Assembly: GCA_020621985.1 (NCBI GenBank) | Contig: JAHRYS010000001.1 | Span: 650,459 to 714,458 of the forward strand | DNA: 64,000 nt | From: Candidatus Ferrigenium altingense | GTDB taxonomy: Bacteria; Pseudomonadota; Gammaproteobacteria; Burkholderiales; Gallionellaceae | Reading direction: 5' to 3' | Shown: positions 20,656-28,903 of the stretch, in pieces | How positions within the stretch are numbered: position 1 is the stretch's first letter | Layout of the letters: each line of letters opens with the position of its first letter | Program-made: the position numbers and the translations under genes | The notes under the pieces: generated by a model | Told to the model about the DNA's origin: nothing | Seen by the model: only the letters and a program-made list of their open reading frames with translations | The model's database searches: none

Positions 20656-21183
20656 GTGAGAAAAATAATCATTGCAGTTACGGTTGCATCATCTTTTTTA
20701 TTTTCGGGTTGCGCCGCAGTTGTTCAAGGGGGTGCGGCATTGATGGCGAAGAATGCGTCAGATCATCCGGCCAGCAAAAACTTCGTGGTTGGTATTGGTA
20801 GGAATGATGCGTTTAATGCCGCAATGCGCTCATTGACGGCAAAGGATCGGAAAATTACATCGAGCGATCGTGAGGCGGGCATCGTTCAAGGGGAATTCGA
20901 TGGCAATGCGGTCACGATCAAGATTGCAGGGAAAGGAAGCCGGGAGGCTGTGGTTGATATCACCGTGTCCTATGCCCAAGCATTTGTGTACGGCGATCCG
21001 AAGCTTGAGGAAAAGCTGGAGGTGTTGAAGGCGGAAATTGAGCGCGCTGCTGCAGAGGGTAAGGATGCGTCATCGAGTGCGTCTGGTCAGAAAGTGTTGG
21101 ATGCACCTGCTGTGGGCGGCGCTTCGGTGAACATGGCTAAGTCGGTGCATAAGAAGGTGCGTGCAAAAGTAGCTGCGGAGTAA
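20656..21183 (+). CDS. Predicted lipoprotein (DUF3568-like)
   Basis: 175 residues from GTG 20656, preceded by AGAGGAAATC. N-terminal signal with lipobox LFSGCAA (Cys at about residue 20). The body (about 45-125) has the alternating pattern of small DUF3568-like lipoproteins (DAFNAAMRSLTAKDRKITSSDREAGIVQGEFDG). The C-terminus is Ala/Ser-rich. It should be anchored to the outer or inner membrane, and is an odd neighbour for ATPases. Function unknown. Confidence 0.75.
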   Translation: MRKIIIAVTVASSFLFSGCAAVVQGGAALMAKNASDHPASKNFVVGIGRNDAFNAAMRSLTAKDRKITSSDREAGIVQGEFDGNAVTIKIAGKGSREAVVDITVSYAQAFVYGDPKLEEKLEVLKAEIERAAAEGKDASSSASGQKVLDAPAVGGASVNMAKSVHKKVRAKVAAE

Positions 21184-21283
21184 AGCGAGGGGCTGGGCGG
21201 CTGTTGCTGCATAGCGATGGCCGCAAGCGGTTGAACCGGTACATAGGATATTTCGATTACCCATGATCAACTTGGAGAATTAA

Positions 21284-21466
21284 ATGAGTGATGAAACCAA
21301 AAAACCAAAAGAGCATGACAATCTTGCCGGTACATTTGCCGAGACTGCTTTTACAAATGAGCAAATCGATCAAGCGAATGCAGAGGAAGAGCGGCTCGGG
21401 GTTCGCGATGGGCGTTGTGCTTTTCTGGGAGATGTTGACGGTCAATTCTGCGATGGCAGGCGATAG
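21284..21466 (+). CDS. Small acidic hypothetical protein
   Basis: 60 residues (MSDETKKPKEHDNLAGTFAE...), charged and without hydrophobic segments. GGAG sits 7 bases before the ATG, and the gap after the lipoprotein gene is 100 bases. Residues 39-60 contain two Cys (GRCAFLGDVDGQFCDG), perhaps a small metal site. Existence rests on the ribosome site and sensible composition only. Confidence 0.45.
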   Translation: MSDETKKPKEHDNLAGTFAETAFTNEQIDQANAEEERLGVRDGRCAFLGDVDGQFCDGRR

Positions 21467-21668
21467 TGATTGCTAGATTTTCTGGGTGTCTGATATGTAT
21501 GGCAAGTTACTGCCGGAGCCGAGTGACTTATCCAGGCAGATTTGCCGGAGGGCTAGCGAATCACAGACTAGCGTGCAGATTTTCCTCTTTTTTGAGCTCG
21601 CGATATGCTTTACCGCAGCTCATTTTCTCCACCAAAGCGCAATTGGCACCCGGAAAAAATATTGCAAC

Positions 21669-21754
21669 TGTTAATTCAGTGTTAATTCACTGTTAATTGT
21701 TTCTCACAACCGTTATTGCAGTTGTTTTGCGCAAGTGTTAATTAGGTGTTAATC
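21669..21754 (+). repeat. Five TGTTAATT iterons phased at 11 bp
   Basis: TGTTAATT at 21669, 21680, 21691 and 21736, and TGTTAATC at 21747. Successive starts within each group are exactly 11 bases apart, one helical turn, so the sites face the same side of the DNA. They lie about 100-180 bases before the AAA+ gene at 21850. The rest of the 383-base gap (21467-21849) contains no gene I can support. Confidence 0.75.
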
Positions 21755-21849
21755 ATTGATTACGTTGAAGAAAACGAAAAATAAGTCGTGCTTTTTTATA
21801 CAAAAGAGCCTACGATGAAAGTTCAGTATCTTTCAATAAGGAAATAGAC

Positions 21850-23760
21850 ATGAGAGCCAATAAAACAGATTTTCTAGACCAGCCATTAACCTCACTTGTC
21901 CGAGCTTCTGGCAAAAACACTTTGCCGGACACCATTGAACTGGCCGATCAAATTCTGATGCCCGTTAAAGATGAATTGGATCGATCCGGTCGAAAGTTTT
22001 CGACCGATTTATTTGTTGTCTCCATCCTCTATTCTTTAAATGAATATGACGATGCCGCCAATCTGGATCACGCCGTCCAAAACCTGGTCAACATGCAGAA
22101 ATTTGGTACCGAGAAAAAAATGCTGCTTGAAATTTCTGCTCAAACCATGCGACTTCCTGGTGGGGCGGAGTTTGTAAGGAGATTTGCAGTCACCATCAAC
22201 TCCCTATCCGATGGCGTAGCCAGACGGCTTGTTCACGCCTGTTTTTTGCAATGGCGCAATGCGCTGGGTATGCCCAAATTAACCGACAAGGAAAAGGTGT
22301 TATTCGGATTGTCTTTGCCTGCCAAAAAAGATGCACCAAGCCTGGACAGCATCAGGATCGGCACGCAATACGAGTTATCTGATGCCAGTGCATTGGCGAC
22401 AAGGATACTCAAGCCAGTTCGCGGCCAGACTGACAAGACTATCTATGAATTTGCGCACAGCCTGTTCATGGCGGCCAGCCTATGTAACCTGCATGAAGCA
22501 CGCAATCCAAGCATGGATGAAGTGCTTAAATTCGCGGTCGATCCTAACTGGGATTGCGCCAAGCAGATTTTTCATCATGTGGGCAGGGATGGGATGGGCG
22601 GAGAAGGCGCGCGGCCAAAGACCAAAGCATGGGCGGAAGCATTTTGCGATGCCTCATGTGCAATGCCGGACAATGTTTCATCCAGTCTGGTAAAGCGCAG
22701 TCATGCCTTATGGACGCAAGCATTAGGACTTGCGGACGAAACTGCCAAAACGGCAACGCCCGCAGTCTTGGTCGAGCCGGCTAATAGCGTGCAAATTTTT
22801 AAACCGTCCGCACTGTTCGCAGCAACGACTCTGGTGAGCGAAATGCGAGCGGAGCACAAAGGCAGTGGAGACCGCCTGCTTAAGGCAGCGCTGGAAAATA
22901 ACGGCTATCGCATGCTTCCTGACCTGAAAAAAGCGTGCGCAGTCCTTGAGAAAGCTAAAGGCCAATTTGAGAACTTGATCACACCTATCAGTTATTTGCA
23001 AAAAAACCTTGTCCTATCTGCTGCGATGGGCGCAAAGAGCTTTCGTGTCCGCCCTATCTTGTTATTGGGTGATCCTGGCATCGGCAAAACTTATCTGGCA
23101 ATGGCGCTAGCCGGTAGCTTGGGAGGATCGATGGAAAAGGTGTCGGCAGGTGGGGCAGGGTTTCAGCTAAATGGTTGTCAATCAACCTGGACTGGCGCCA
23201 AACACGGACAGGTATTCAAAGCACTAGCCGAAGGCAGCACAACCTCGCCTGTCTTTATCGTGGACGAGATTGACAAGATGGGTGCGGACGAACGTTACCC
23301 AATTTTGCCAGTCTTGCTTGAATTGCTAGAGCCGGGCACGGCCGCAGTCTTTAAAGACGAATTCTTTGAAATGGATTTTGATGCCAGTCGCATTATTTTC
23401 ATCCTCACGGCCAATAGGCTGGACAACGTTCCTGAAGCCTTGTTATCACGGATGGAGATCTTTGATGTGCAACGCCCAGAGCCGGGTCAACGGCTACGCA
23501 TCATAGAAGCCGAGCTCAAGGAATTGAGGGCGCAAACAGGCAAAAAAATCCGTTTTGATAAAGCCTCCAGCCAAAAGCTTGCCGATCGCACGGATATAGA
23601 CATGCGACGCACCACAAGCATCGTCCGTGATGCATTCGTTGAAGCAATCATGAAGGATGAAAAAGTTGCTCAAATCGTGATGCCAGTAGACGGCAAACGG
23701 AATGCTGGACGCGGCAGCTCATATAACGGCACATCCGTTGGATTTTTAATGGAAAGATAG
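21850..23760 (+). CDS. AAA+ ATPase (Lon/ClpX-like core, no protease) with duplicated unknown N-terminal domain
   Basis: 636 residues; AAGGAAATAGAC precedes the ATG. Two copies of one helical domain occupy about residues 27-138 and 160-295; the second begins IRIGTQYELSDASALA and aligns with residues 9-141 of the AAA+ protein at 17076 (IRLRTEHELSDAFALA; VDPNWDCAKQ versus ADPEWDSTKQ). The ATPase core has Walker A LLGDPGIGKTYLA (about 406), Walker B VFIVDEIDKM (about 468) and sensor 1 IIFILTANRLDNVP, like Lon, but the chain ends soon after the lid with no protease domain. Probably a partner of the first AAA+ protein. Controlled perhaps through the phased TGTTAATT sites upstream. Confidence 0.85.
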   Translation: MRANKTDFLDQPLTSLVRASGKNTLPDTIELADQILMPVKDELDRSGRKFSTDLFVVSILYSLNEYDDAANLDHAVQNLVNMQKFGTEKKMLLEISAQTMRLPGGAEFVRRFAVTINSLSDGVARRLVHACFLQWRNALGMPKLTDKEKVLFGLSLPAKKDAPSLDSIRIGTQYELSDASALATRILKPVRGQTDKTIYEFAHSLFMAASLCNLHEARNPSMDEVLKFAVDPNWDCAKQIFHHVGRDGMGGEGARPKTKAWAEAFCDASCAMPDNVSSSLVKRSHALWTQALGLADETAKTATPAVLVEPANSVQIFKPSALFAATTLVSEMRAEHKGSGDRLLKAALENNGYRMLPDLKKACAVLEKAKGQFENLITPISYLQKNLVLSAAMGAKSFRVRPILLLGDPGIGKTYLAMALAGSLGGSMEKVSAGGAGFQLNGCQSTWTGAKHGQVFKALAEGSTTSPVFIVDEIDKMGADERYPILPVLLELLEPGTAAVFKDEFFEMDFDASRIIFILTANRLDNVPEALLSRMEIFDVQRPEPGQRLRIIEAELKELRAQTGKKIRFDKASSQKLADRTDIDMRRTTSIVRDAFVEAIMKDEKVAQIVMPVDGKRNAGRGSSYNGTSVGFLMER

Positions 23761-23791
23761 ATCGCTAAGGAATCGTAATGGTACGCAACCA

Positions 23792-23947
23792 TTTCTTATA
23801 AGCATTGGCTGTGTGGCGCAGGACGGGCGAGAGTTCTATGCGGAGGTTGATGGCGGTTGGAACGAAGGGCTGTGCTCGGACTTTGTTATCCAAACCGTCC
23901 TGCCGTTGCACCAGGGCGGCGAGTGCCGCAGGAAAGAAGCGGAGCTA
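23792..23947 (+). pseudogene. Fragment of a DEDDh exonuclease gene
   Basis: About 155 bases are nearly identical to 24861-25016 inside the exonuclease gene at 24807 (translation FLISIGCVAQDGREFYAEVD...QTVLPLHQGGECRRKEAEL). It lacks the start with the catalytic FDTEF motif and the whole 3' half. A remnant of an additional exonuclease copy directly before a small-protein gene, matching the exonuclease-small protein order seen twice downstream. Confidence 0.85.
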
Positions 23948-24031
23948 CCAGCCGTTTTCTGTGGGTAAGTAAAGAGCCGGTTGAACTTGCGTTTTTCGAA
24001 TTGCCGAAGGAATCTTGATAAAGGAAGTGCC

Positions 24032-24280
24032 ATGAACGTAGCCGAATTGATTGCTAAATTGTCTGACTTCGATCCGTCCCTGCGCGTGGTCGTGAACGGC
24101 TATGAGACTGGATTTGATGTGATTAAAACGCTTCAAATAATTACTGTTCAACCGTGGCAGCCTCAAGAACCCGGTGCCTTTGACGCATGGAAAACTGACA
24201 AGCCGATGGAGTACAACGGTGAGTTAGAACAGTGCGAATCTGGTGAGCCAGTTGTTCTATTGCCACGTTCCAGTAATTAA
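24032..24280 (+). CDS. Small conserved protein, copy 1 of 3
   Basis: 82 residues from the ATG after AAGGAAGTGCC. Opens MNVAELIAKLSDFDPSLRVVVNGYETGFD, an (E)LIxxLxxxxPxxxVxVxGYExG pattern common in small phage and plasmid proteins of unknown role. Related shorter-motif copies are at 25318 and 27038. Each follows an exonuclease gene or its remnant, hinting at a functional pair. No catalytic residues are evident. Confidence 0.75.
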   Translation: MNVAELIAKLSDFDPSLRVVVNGYETGFDVIKTLQIITVQPWQPQEPGAFDAWKTDKPMEYNGELEQCESGEPVVLLPRSSN

Positions 24281-24300
24281 TTTTTCTGATTGGGTTATCC

Positions 24301-24810
24301 GTGCAAGTCTTTTTCGATACCGAGTTCACCAGCCTTGACGCCAACAGAATGCGCGGGCTGATCAGCGTTGGCCTGGTAGCTCAGGACGGGCGTAAATTCT
24401 ATGCGGAACTATCCGACACATGGGACGACTCAATGTGCTCCCTGTTTGTGCTCGATACAGTCATTCCCTTGCTGGAAGGCGGCGAGCACGTCATGGGCGT
24501 AGAAATGCTGGCTGTGCGCCTCAAGGACTGGATTGAGGGGCTGACCGATAAAGAAGTGATCCTGCGCAGCGATTGCCCTAATCTCGATTGGCCTTTTTTG
24601 GAAGAAATTTTCAATGCCCATGGCTGGCCGTCGAATCTGCGCCAGAAGTGCGGCGCTATTTTATTTTCGGAACCCAGCCAGTCCCATCGCTTCAACGTGG
24701 GTTTGTGTTCTTTCTGGAAAGACAACGCTGCCCGCCAGCACCATGCGCTGATTGATGCCAGAAGCCTGCTCTTCGCGTGGAAATATGCCATTCGGAGGGG
24801 TGTGCAATGA
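24301..24810 (+). CDS. DEDDh 3'-5' exoribonuclease-like protein, copy 1 of 3
   Basis: 169 residues, GTG start. The RNase H-like 3'-5' exonuclease fold of the Rv2179c/DUF5051 type: FFDTEFT at the N-terminus supplies the first Asp and Glu, SDCPNLDW the middle Asp, and HHALIDAR the His and last Asp (DEDDh). The expected substrate is RNA or short nucleic acid 3' ends. Overlaps copy 2 by 4 bases (ATGA), so they are translationally coupled. Copies 1 and 2 are similar throughout, a recent tandem duplication. Confidence 0.85.
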   Translation: MQVFFDTEFTSLDANRMRGLISVGLVAQDGRKFYAELSDTWDDSMCSLFVLDTVIPLLEGGEHVMGVEMLAVRLKDWIEGLTDKEVILRSDCPNLDWPFLEEIFNAHGWPSNLRQKCGAILFSEPSQSHRFNVGLCSFWKDNAARQHHALIDARSLLFAWKYAIRRGVQ

Positions 24811-25316
24811 ATGTTTTTTTCGATACTGAATTCACCACGCTAAACCCAAATGGCTATCCGTTTCTTATAAGCGTTGGCGGTGTGGCGCAGGACGGGCGCG
24901 AATTTTATGCGGAAGTTGACGGCGGTTGGAACGAAGGGCTGTGCTCGGACTTCGTTATCCAAACCGTCCTGCCGTTGCTCCAGGGCGGCGAATACCGCAG
25001 GAAAGAAGCGGAGCTGGCCGTGAGCCTCAAGGACTGGATCGAGAGCCTGACCGAACGACAAGTGATCCTGCGAAGCGATTGTCCTGGTGTCGATTGGCCA
25101 TGGATTGAGCAGCTTTTTCAGTTCTACGGCTGCTGGCCCAAGAACCTGCGCCAGAAGTGCGGCACGATCTATTTCAGTCACGACTACCAGATTGACCGCT
25201 ATCAGGCTGCGATGGGTGATTATTGGAAGGCCAATGCCGCCCGCCAGCATCACGCCCTAGTCGATGCCAGAAGTCTGTTGTTTGCATGGAAAGCCGCCAT
25301 TAAGCGAGGTATGTGA
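24807..25316 (+). CDS. DEDDh 3'-5' exoribonuclease-like protein, copy 2 of 3
   Basis: 169 residues starting in the stop of copy 1. Motifs FFDTEFT, SDCPGVDWPW and HHALVDAR are intact. The pseudogene fragment at 23792 is closest to this copy. Followed one base after its stop by the small-protein gene at 25318. Catalytic residues are seen; the substrate is inferred from the family. Confidence 0.85.
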   Translation: MNVFFDTEFTTLNPNGYPFLISVGGVAQDGREFYAEVDGGWNEGLCSDFVIQTVLPLLQGGEYRRKEAELAVSLKDWIESLTERQVILRSDCPGVDWPWIEQLFQFYGCWPKNLRQKCGTIYFSHDYQIDRYQAAMGDYWKANAARQHHALVDARSLLFAWKAAIKRGM

Positions 25317-25317
25317 A

Positions 25318-25590
25318 ATGTTAGTTAAAGAATTGATTGAAATACTGCAACAGATGCCGCCAGATATGCCGGTAATGCTGCCAGCGGAAGCCGGTGTAGA
25401 TCAGCCGCAGTCAGTCTATATAGCCAAGGTCGCAAAGACGCGGCGCAATTGGTCTGGCACGCCAGTCGGAAACTTCCGTGTTCTTAACGAGCATATGAGC
25501 GAAGAGATTGATGGGGATGCTTTCGACGCTGCGATCATCGACTTGAACGAGGTGTATGAAGATGACACTCAGAACTGTTTTGTTTTGTAG
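25318..25590 (+). CDS. Small conserved protein, copy 2 of 3
   Basis: 90 residues (MLVKELIEILQQMPPDMPVMLPAEAG...). Very close to the copy at 27038 over the first 60 residues and more distantly related to the one at 24032. Sits directly behind exonuclease copy 2, and its end overlaps the phosphatase gene start at 25556 in another frame. Function unknown. Confidence 0.75.
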   Translation: MLVKELIEILQQMPPDMPVMLPAEAGVDQPQSVYIAKVAKTRRNWSGTPVGNFRVLNEHMSEEIDGDAFDAAIIDLNEVYEDDTQNCFVL

Positions 25591-25972
25591 TCAAAAGGAA
25601 GCGCAATCGCGTGCTGCGTGGCCGGGATGGGCTGTCATCTCAGTCACCAGTGCAATCGCCGCACCAGCCGAGCTTCAAGAAGGATGGGCGCATATTTTGC
25701 GCCTGGCATTCGATGACATCGACATCCCAGAAGAGCCATACGTCCTGTTCTCCGAACAGCAGGCGCGGAGCGTAATTGAGTTTGCTGCCATGTGCCATGG
25801 AGAAAAAATTGAAGGAATCTTAGTTCATTGCTCTGCTGGAATTTCCAGATCAGCGGCAATTGCAAAATGGATTGCAGACCGATACCAACTGCCATTCAAC
25901 GACAAATACATGCTGTACAACAAGCATGTCCACACTACCTTGCGCGAAGAGCGCATGTTGGAAGGAATTTGA
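25556..25972 (+). CDS. Dual-specificity/tyrosine phosphatase-like protein
   Basis: 138 residues. The signature VHCSAGISRSAAIAKW (about residues 89-104) is the CX5R catalytic loop of cysteine phosphatases, with a general-acid candidate Asp in the FDDIDIPEE segment. Mobile-element members could act on protein tyrosine, nucleotide or RNA 5' phosphate. The start is either ATG 25556 (GAGG four bases before) or ATG 25562; it overlaps the previous gene by 35 bases. The only member of its family in the cassette. Confidence 0.85.
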   Translation: MKMTLRTVLFCSQKEAQSRAAWPGWAVISVTSAIAAPAELQEGWAHILRLAFDDIDIPEEPYVLFSEQQARSVIEFAAMCHGEKIEGILVHCSAGISRSAAIAKWIADRYQLPFNDKYMLYNKHVHTTLREERMLEGI

Positions 25973-25973
25973 G

Positions 25974-26264
25974 ATGAAAAAGAAAGCGATGGTGCTAATT
26001 GGTACTTTTCAAGGCGCTATTTTGGAGCTGTCGGCAAAGCTTGATGCCGAGAAGGATTTGATGTCGCCAGTTGATGTAGAAAATACAAATTACGTTGCTG
26101 GTATGGCATCGGTCAATGCTTTTAATCTGGAGCAGGTGGTGAAGCAAGGTGCTACTTATTACGAAGCGAATAAAGCAAAGGTGGATCGCTTGTTTGCCGA
26201 GGCGACAGGGTTTGCTGAGGCGTTGCGGGCTGAGGGATATGGACTGGCATTGGTAGGGGTTTAA
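25974..26264 (+). CDS. Hypothetical 96-aa protein
   Basis: Begins one base after the phosphatase stop. The sequence (MKKKAMVLIGTFQGAILELSAKLDAEKD...) has a short hydrophobic start and then is helical and charged; it is not recognised. No signal peptidase site or membrane helix is convincing. Kept as a gene because it fits exactly between coupled neighbours. Confidence 0.65.
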   Translation: MKKKAMVLIGTFQGAILELSAKLDAEKDLMSPVDVENTNYVAGMASVNAFNLEQVVKQGATYYEANKAKVDRLFAEATGFAEALRAEGYGLALVGV

Positions 26265-26265
26265 C

Positions 26266-26436
26266 GTGAAAACTAACCAATTTGCCGCCCTTAAAAGCGC
26301 CATCCGCCACGGATGCTCCACGTCTAGCCGATTCAAGTGCGACCAGGCTATGCGGATTGCCTCGCAGCTAGGCTACACCGGCACTCTCAAGTGCGCATTC
26401 GTGCGCGGGTTCAGGAAAGGTTTTGTGCCATGTTAA
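26266..26436 (+). CDS. Small basic hypothetical protein (56 aa)
   Basis: GTG start one base after the preceding stop; its end overlaps the ATG of exonuclease copy 3 at 26430. Translation MKTNQFAALKSAIRHGCSTS...GFVPC has three Lys/Arg clusters, three Cys and a QAMRIASQLGYTGTLK stretch that could be a small helix-turn-helix-like unit. Supported mainly by tight packing on both sides. Confidence 0.5.
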   Translation: MKTNQFAALKSAIRHGCSTSSRFKCDQAMRIASQLGYTGTLKCAFVRGFRKGFVPC

Positions 26437-26966
26437 TTTTTTTCGATACCGAATTCACCGAGCTAGGGCTAGACCCTCGCTTAATCAGCATCGGCCTTGT
26501 GTCCGAGGATGGGGCTCGTGAGTTCTACGCCGAACTATCTGACACCTACCAGCTAACCGATTGCAGCGATTTTGTTCGTGAAGCTGTTTTACCGCACCTC
26601 GAAGGCGGCGCAGCGCGCATGACGATGGACGAGCTAACCCTGCGTCTTGGGAACTGGATTGAGGGCTTTGAGCAGCCGGTGCAACTGGCAACTGATTCCT
26701 TGTCTTGGGACTGGCCGTGGATACAGGAACTGTTCTGCACACCTGGTATTTGGCCGGAAAACCTCGATGGCAAGCCGGTGTCGCTGTACGAAACGGTTGG
26801 TGCGGCATTTTTGGAGTGCGTTGTTGAGCAGACATTTCAAAGTCATGTGCCGCGCCTGCGCCGCCATCATGCGCTAGATGATGCGCGAGTGAACAGGCTG
26901 GCCTGGCTGGCTCGAAACGAAGCCAGAAAGAACGCTCCACAGCAGGTTAAACGGTTTGTAGGGTGA
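26430..26966 (+). CDS. DEDDh 3'-5' exoribonuclease-like protein, copy 3 of 3
   Basis: 178 residues, more diverged than copies 1 and 2. FFDTEFTEL, TDSLSWDWPW and HHALDDAR give the DEDDh set. Followed by 71 bases carrying a short relic-like frame (VVEIFEKHDKTLSKLDG) and then small protein copy 3. Same inferred role in 3'-end trimming. Confidence 0.83.
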   Translation: MLIFFDTEFTELGLDPRLISIGLVSEDGAREFYAELSDTYQLTDCSDFVREAVLPHLEGGAARMTMDELTLRLGNWIEGFEQPVQLATDSLSWDWPWIQELFCTPGIWPENLDGKPVSLYETVGAAFLECVVEQTFQSHVPRLRRHHALDDARVNRLAWLARNEARKNAPQQVKRFVG

Positions 26967-27037
26967 GTAACTGCGGAGAAAGTGGTGGAGATTTTTGAGA
27001 AGCACGACAAAACCTTGTCGAAGCTGGACGGTTGATT

Positions 27038-27295
27038 ATGGATACCCAAATGTTAGTTAAAAACCTGATCGAAATTTTGCAAAAATTGCCACCCGATTTG
27101 CCGGTAATGCTGCCAGCAGAATCTGGTGTTGAACAGCCTCGCTCGGTCTATGTTGCCAAGGTTGCCAAGGCACGCCACGATTGGGCAGGTACGCCAGTCG
27201 GGCAATTTTGTTTGCTAGACGAAAATACAGCCGAAGAGACAACCGGAAACCCCTTCGATGCCGTCATCATAAATTCCTGCCTGAAGGTGTTGTAA
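27038..27295 (+). CDS. Small conserved protein, copy 3 of 3
   Basis: 85 residues from ATG 27038; ATG 27050 would match the start of its paralogue at 25318 (MLVKxLIEILQ). Strong similarity to that copy through PVMLPAExGV and VYxAKVAKxR. Two bases separate it from the HAD gene. Confidence 0.73.
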   Translation: MDTQMLVKNLIEILQKLPPDLPVMLPAESGVEQPRSVYVAKVAKARHDWAGTPVGQFCLLDENTAEETTGNPFDAVIINSCLKVL

Positions 27296-27297
27296 AA

Positions 27298-27726
27298 ATG
27301 ATTTTATTTCTCGACTTTGATGGCGTTCTGCACCCTCATATGCGAAGAGAGCCGGACTTTTGCCGCCTGCCACTGTTGTGGGAAATCCTGCGTGCCGCCC
27401 CGGAAGCGAAGGTGGTTTTCTCCACCTCCTGGCGCGAAATTTATCGCCCCGATGAAATGGTGGAATTCGTGACCTATGGCGGGGGTGAGAATTTGGCACA
27501 CCGGATCGTCGGCCAGACACCAAGCCTTGAGAATGAAGGCCGGTACGGGCGGCGTGATTTGGAGATTCAGTCTTGGCTTGACGCGAACCATCATACCGGC
27601 CAGTGGCTTGCCCTAGACGATATGCCGGAAATATTCAGCGGCGGACATCCAAACCTCTATGTGGTGGACGGAACCCGTGGTCTGACCGATGAGGATGTCT
27701 TGGCGATCCTTGGGAGAATCCAATGA
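27298..27726 (+). CDS. HAD phosphatase, RNA-repair (Swiss Army Knife) type, copy 1 of 3
   Basis: 142 residues. Motif I LFLDFDGVLH (DxD), motif II VVFSTSWRE, and a late acidic motif LALDDMPEIF. This is the HAD domain type described from Swiss Army Knife RNA-repair proteins, here as a single domain. It would remove phosphate, perhaps from nucleic-acid ends. Start ATG 27298 begins the domain; overlaps the metallophosphoesterase by 4 bases. Confidence 0.83.
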   Translation: MILFLDFDGVLHPHMRREPDFCRLPLLWEILRAAPEAKVVFSTSWREIYRPDEMVEFVTYGGGENLAHRIVGQTPSLENEGRYGRRDLEIQSWLDANHHTGQWLALDDMPEIFSGGHPNLYVVDGTRGLTDEDVLAILGRIQ

Positions 27727-28361
27727 CCCTTTTTTTCACCAGTGATCACCATTTTGGCCACACCAACATCCTCAAGTATGAGGATGCCTTGCGCCGCAAC
27801 ATCCATGGCGGGCGTTTTCAAACCGTCGAAGATATGGACACTTATCTGATCGACCAATGGAATGCCACCGTATCCCCGGACGATACGGTGTATCACCTCG
27901 GCGACATATCCTATAAGGATGCAACGATTGAGCAAGTCTTGCCGTTCCTAAACGGCAAAATCATCCTGATCACCGGGAACCACGACCCAATGTTCAAACA
28001 AATGCACGGCAGCCGTGAGCAGCAAGCCGACGCGTGTGACCGCGCCTTGCAAATCGGCTTTGCAGGTCTGCACACTGAGCTCACATTAACCATCCCCGGC
28101 ATCGGCCTGGTGCAACTCTCGCATTTCCCGTATGCGCCATCGCCAGACGCACCAGAGCAAGAACAGCGCTACCTGCACCTGCGCCCAAAGCGCATAGGCG
28201 AAGCCGCACTACTGCATGGCCATGTGCATAGTCAATGGCTTTACAAACAAGAGCCCGGCATGCCACCGATGATCAATCTTGGTGTTGAGGTTTGGGGAAT
28301 GCGCCCCGTGAGCGAAGAAACACTGGCGAGTATTTTCCAAAATAAAGGAATTGCCCAATGA
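27723..28361 (+). CDS. Calcineurin-like metallophosphoesterase, copy 1 of 3
   Basis: 212 residues. Metal ligands are visible in order: FTSDHHFGH, HLGDISY, ITGNHD, SHFPY and LLHGHVHSQW. A dinuclear-metal phosphoesterase of the phage/plasmid type, possibly a nucleotide or nucleic-acid phosphodiesterase. Overlaps HAD genes on both sides by 4 bases, indicating strict co-expression. Confidence 0.87.
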   Translation: MTLFFTSDHHFGHTNILKYEDALRRNIHGGRFQTVEDMDTYLIDQWNATVSPDDTVYHLGDISYKDATIEQVLPFLNGKIILITGNHDPMFKQMHGSREQQADACDRALQIGFAGLHTELTLTIPGIGLVQLSHFPYAPSPDAPEQEQRYLHLRPKRIGEAALLHGHVHSQWLYKQEPGMPPMINLGVEVWGMRPVSEETLASIFQNKGIAQ

Positions 28362-28903
28362 TTCTCTTTCTCGATTTCGACGGTGTACTGCACCACGAAA
28401 ACGTCACCCTCAAACGCTGCAAATCATCATCCGTCCGCTGGCTGAAAGACCACGAGCTCCGTTATTTGACGGCCACCGGCCATTATGTGAAGGGTGTAAA
28501 TCTGTTTGAACATGCCGACCGGCTTGCGGCAGCCCTTGAGCCATTCCCGGATGTGCAGATCGTGCTATCGACAAGCTGGCGCGAGCATTTTCGCCCAGGA
28601 TCACTTTTGTGCTTTTTGCCGCCTGCGCTGGCAGACCGCGTCATCGGGCAAACGCCGCACTGCGACAAATATGGCGGGGTTGGATCACGCCTATTCGAAG
28701 TGTTGGCCTATATCGAGGGCAACGGCCTTGCCGGTGAGCCGTGGATCGCGCTGGACGATCAGGCGCAGCTTTTTTGGGATGATACCGAAAACCCACCGGA
28801 CAACCTTTTCATTCTCAAGGGCGACGAGGCATTCACGGAAGATATGGCTGTTGTTTTTGGTGAGAGGTTGGCGTTGACGCATGCGCTAAAAGGAAATTTA
28901 TGA
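28358..28903 (+). CDS. HAD phosphatase, RNA-repair type, copy 2 of 3
   Basis: 181 residues; LFLDFDGVLHHE, IVLSTSWREHF and WIALDDQAQLF motifs. Clear paralogue of copy 3 at 30434 (NLFxHADRLAxALEPxPDVxIV and FLPxALADRVxGxTP in both). Longer than copy 1 through an insertion after motif I. ATGA overlap with both neighbours. Confidence 0.83.
   Translation: MILFLDFDGVLHHENVTLKRCKSSSVRWLKDHELRYLTATGHYVKGVNLFEHADRLAAALEPFPDVQIVLSTSWREHFRPGSLLCFLPPALADRVIGQTPHCDKYGGVGSRLFEVLAYIEGNGLAGEPWIALDDQAQLFWDDTENPPDNLFILKGDEAFTEDMAVVFGERLALTHALKGNL

Noticed and set aside
26967..27037. Small frame ending KHDKTLSKLDG between exonuclease 3 and small protein 3
   Set aside because: No start with a ribosome site and too short to judge; noted only as a possible relic.
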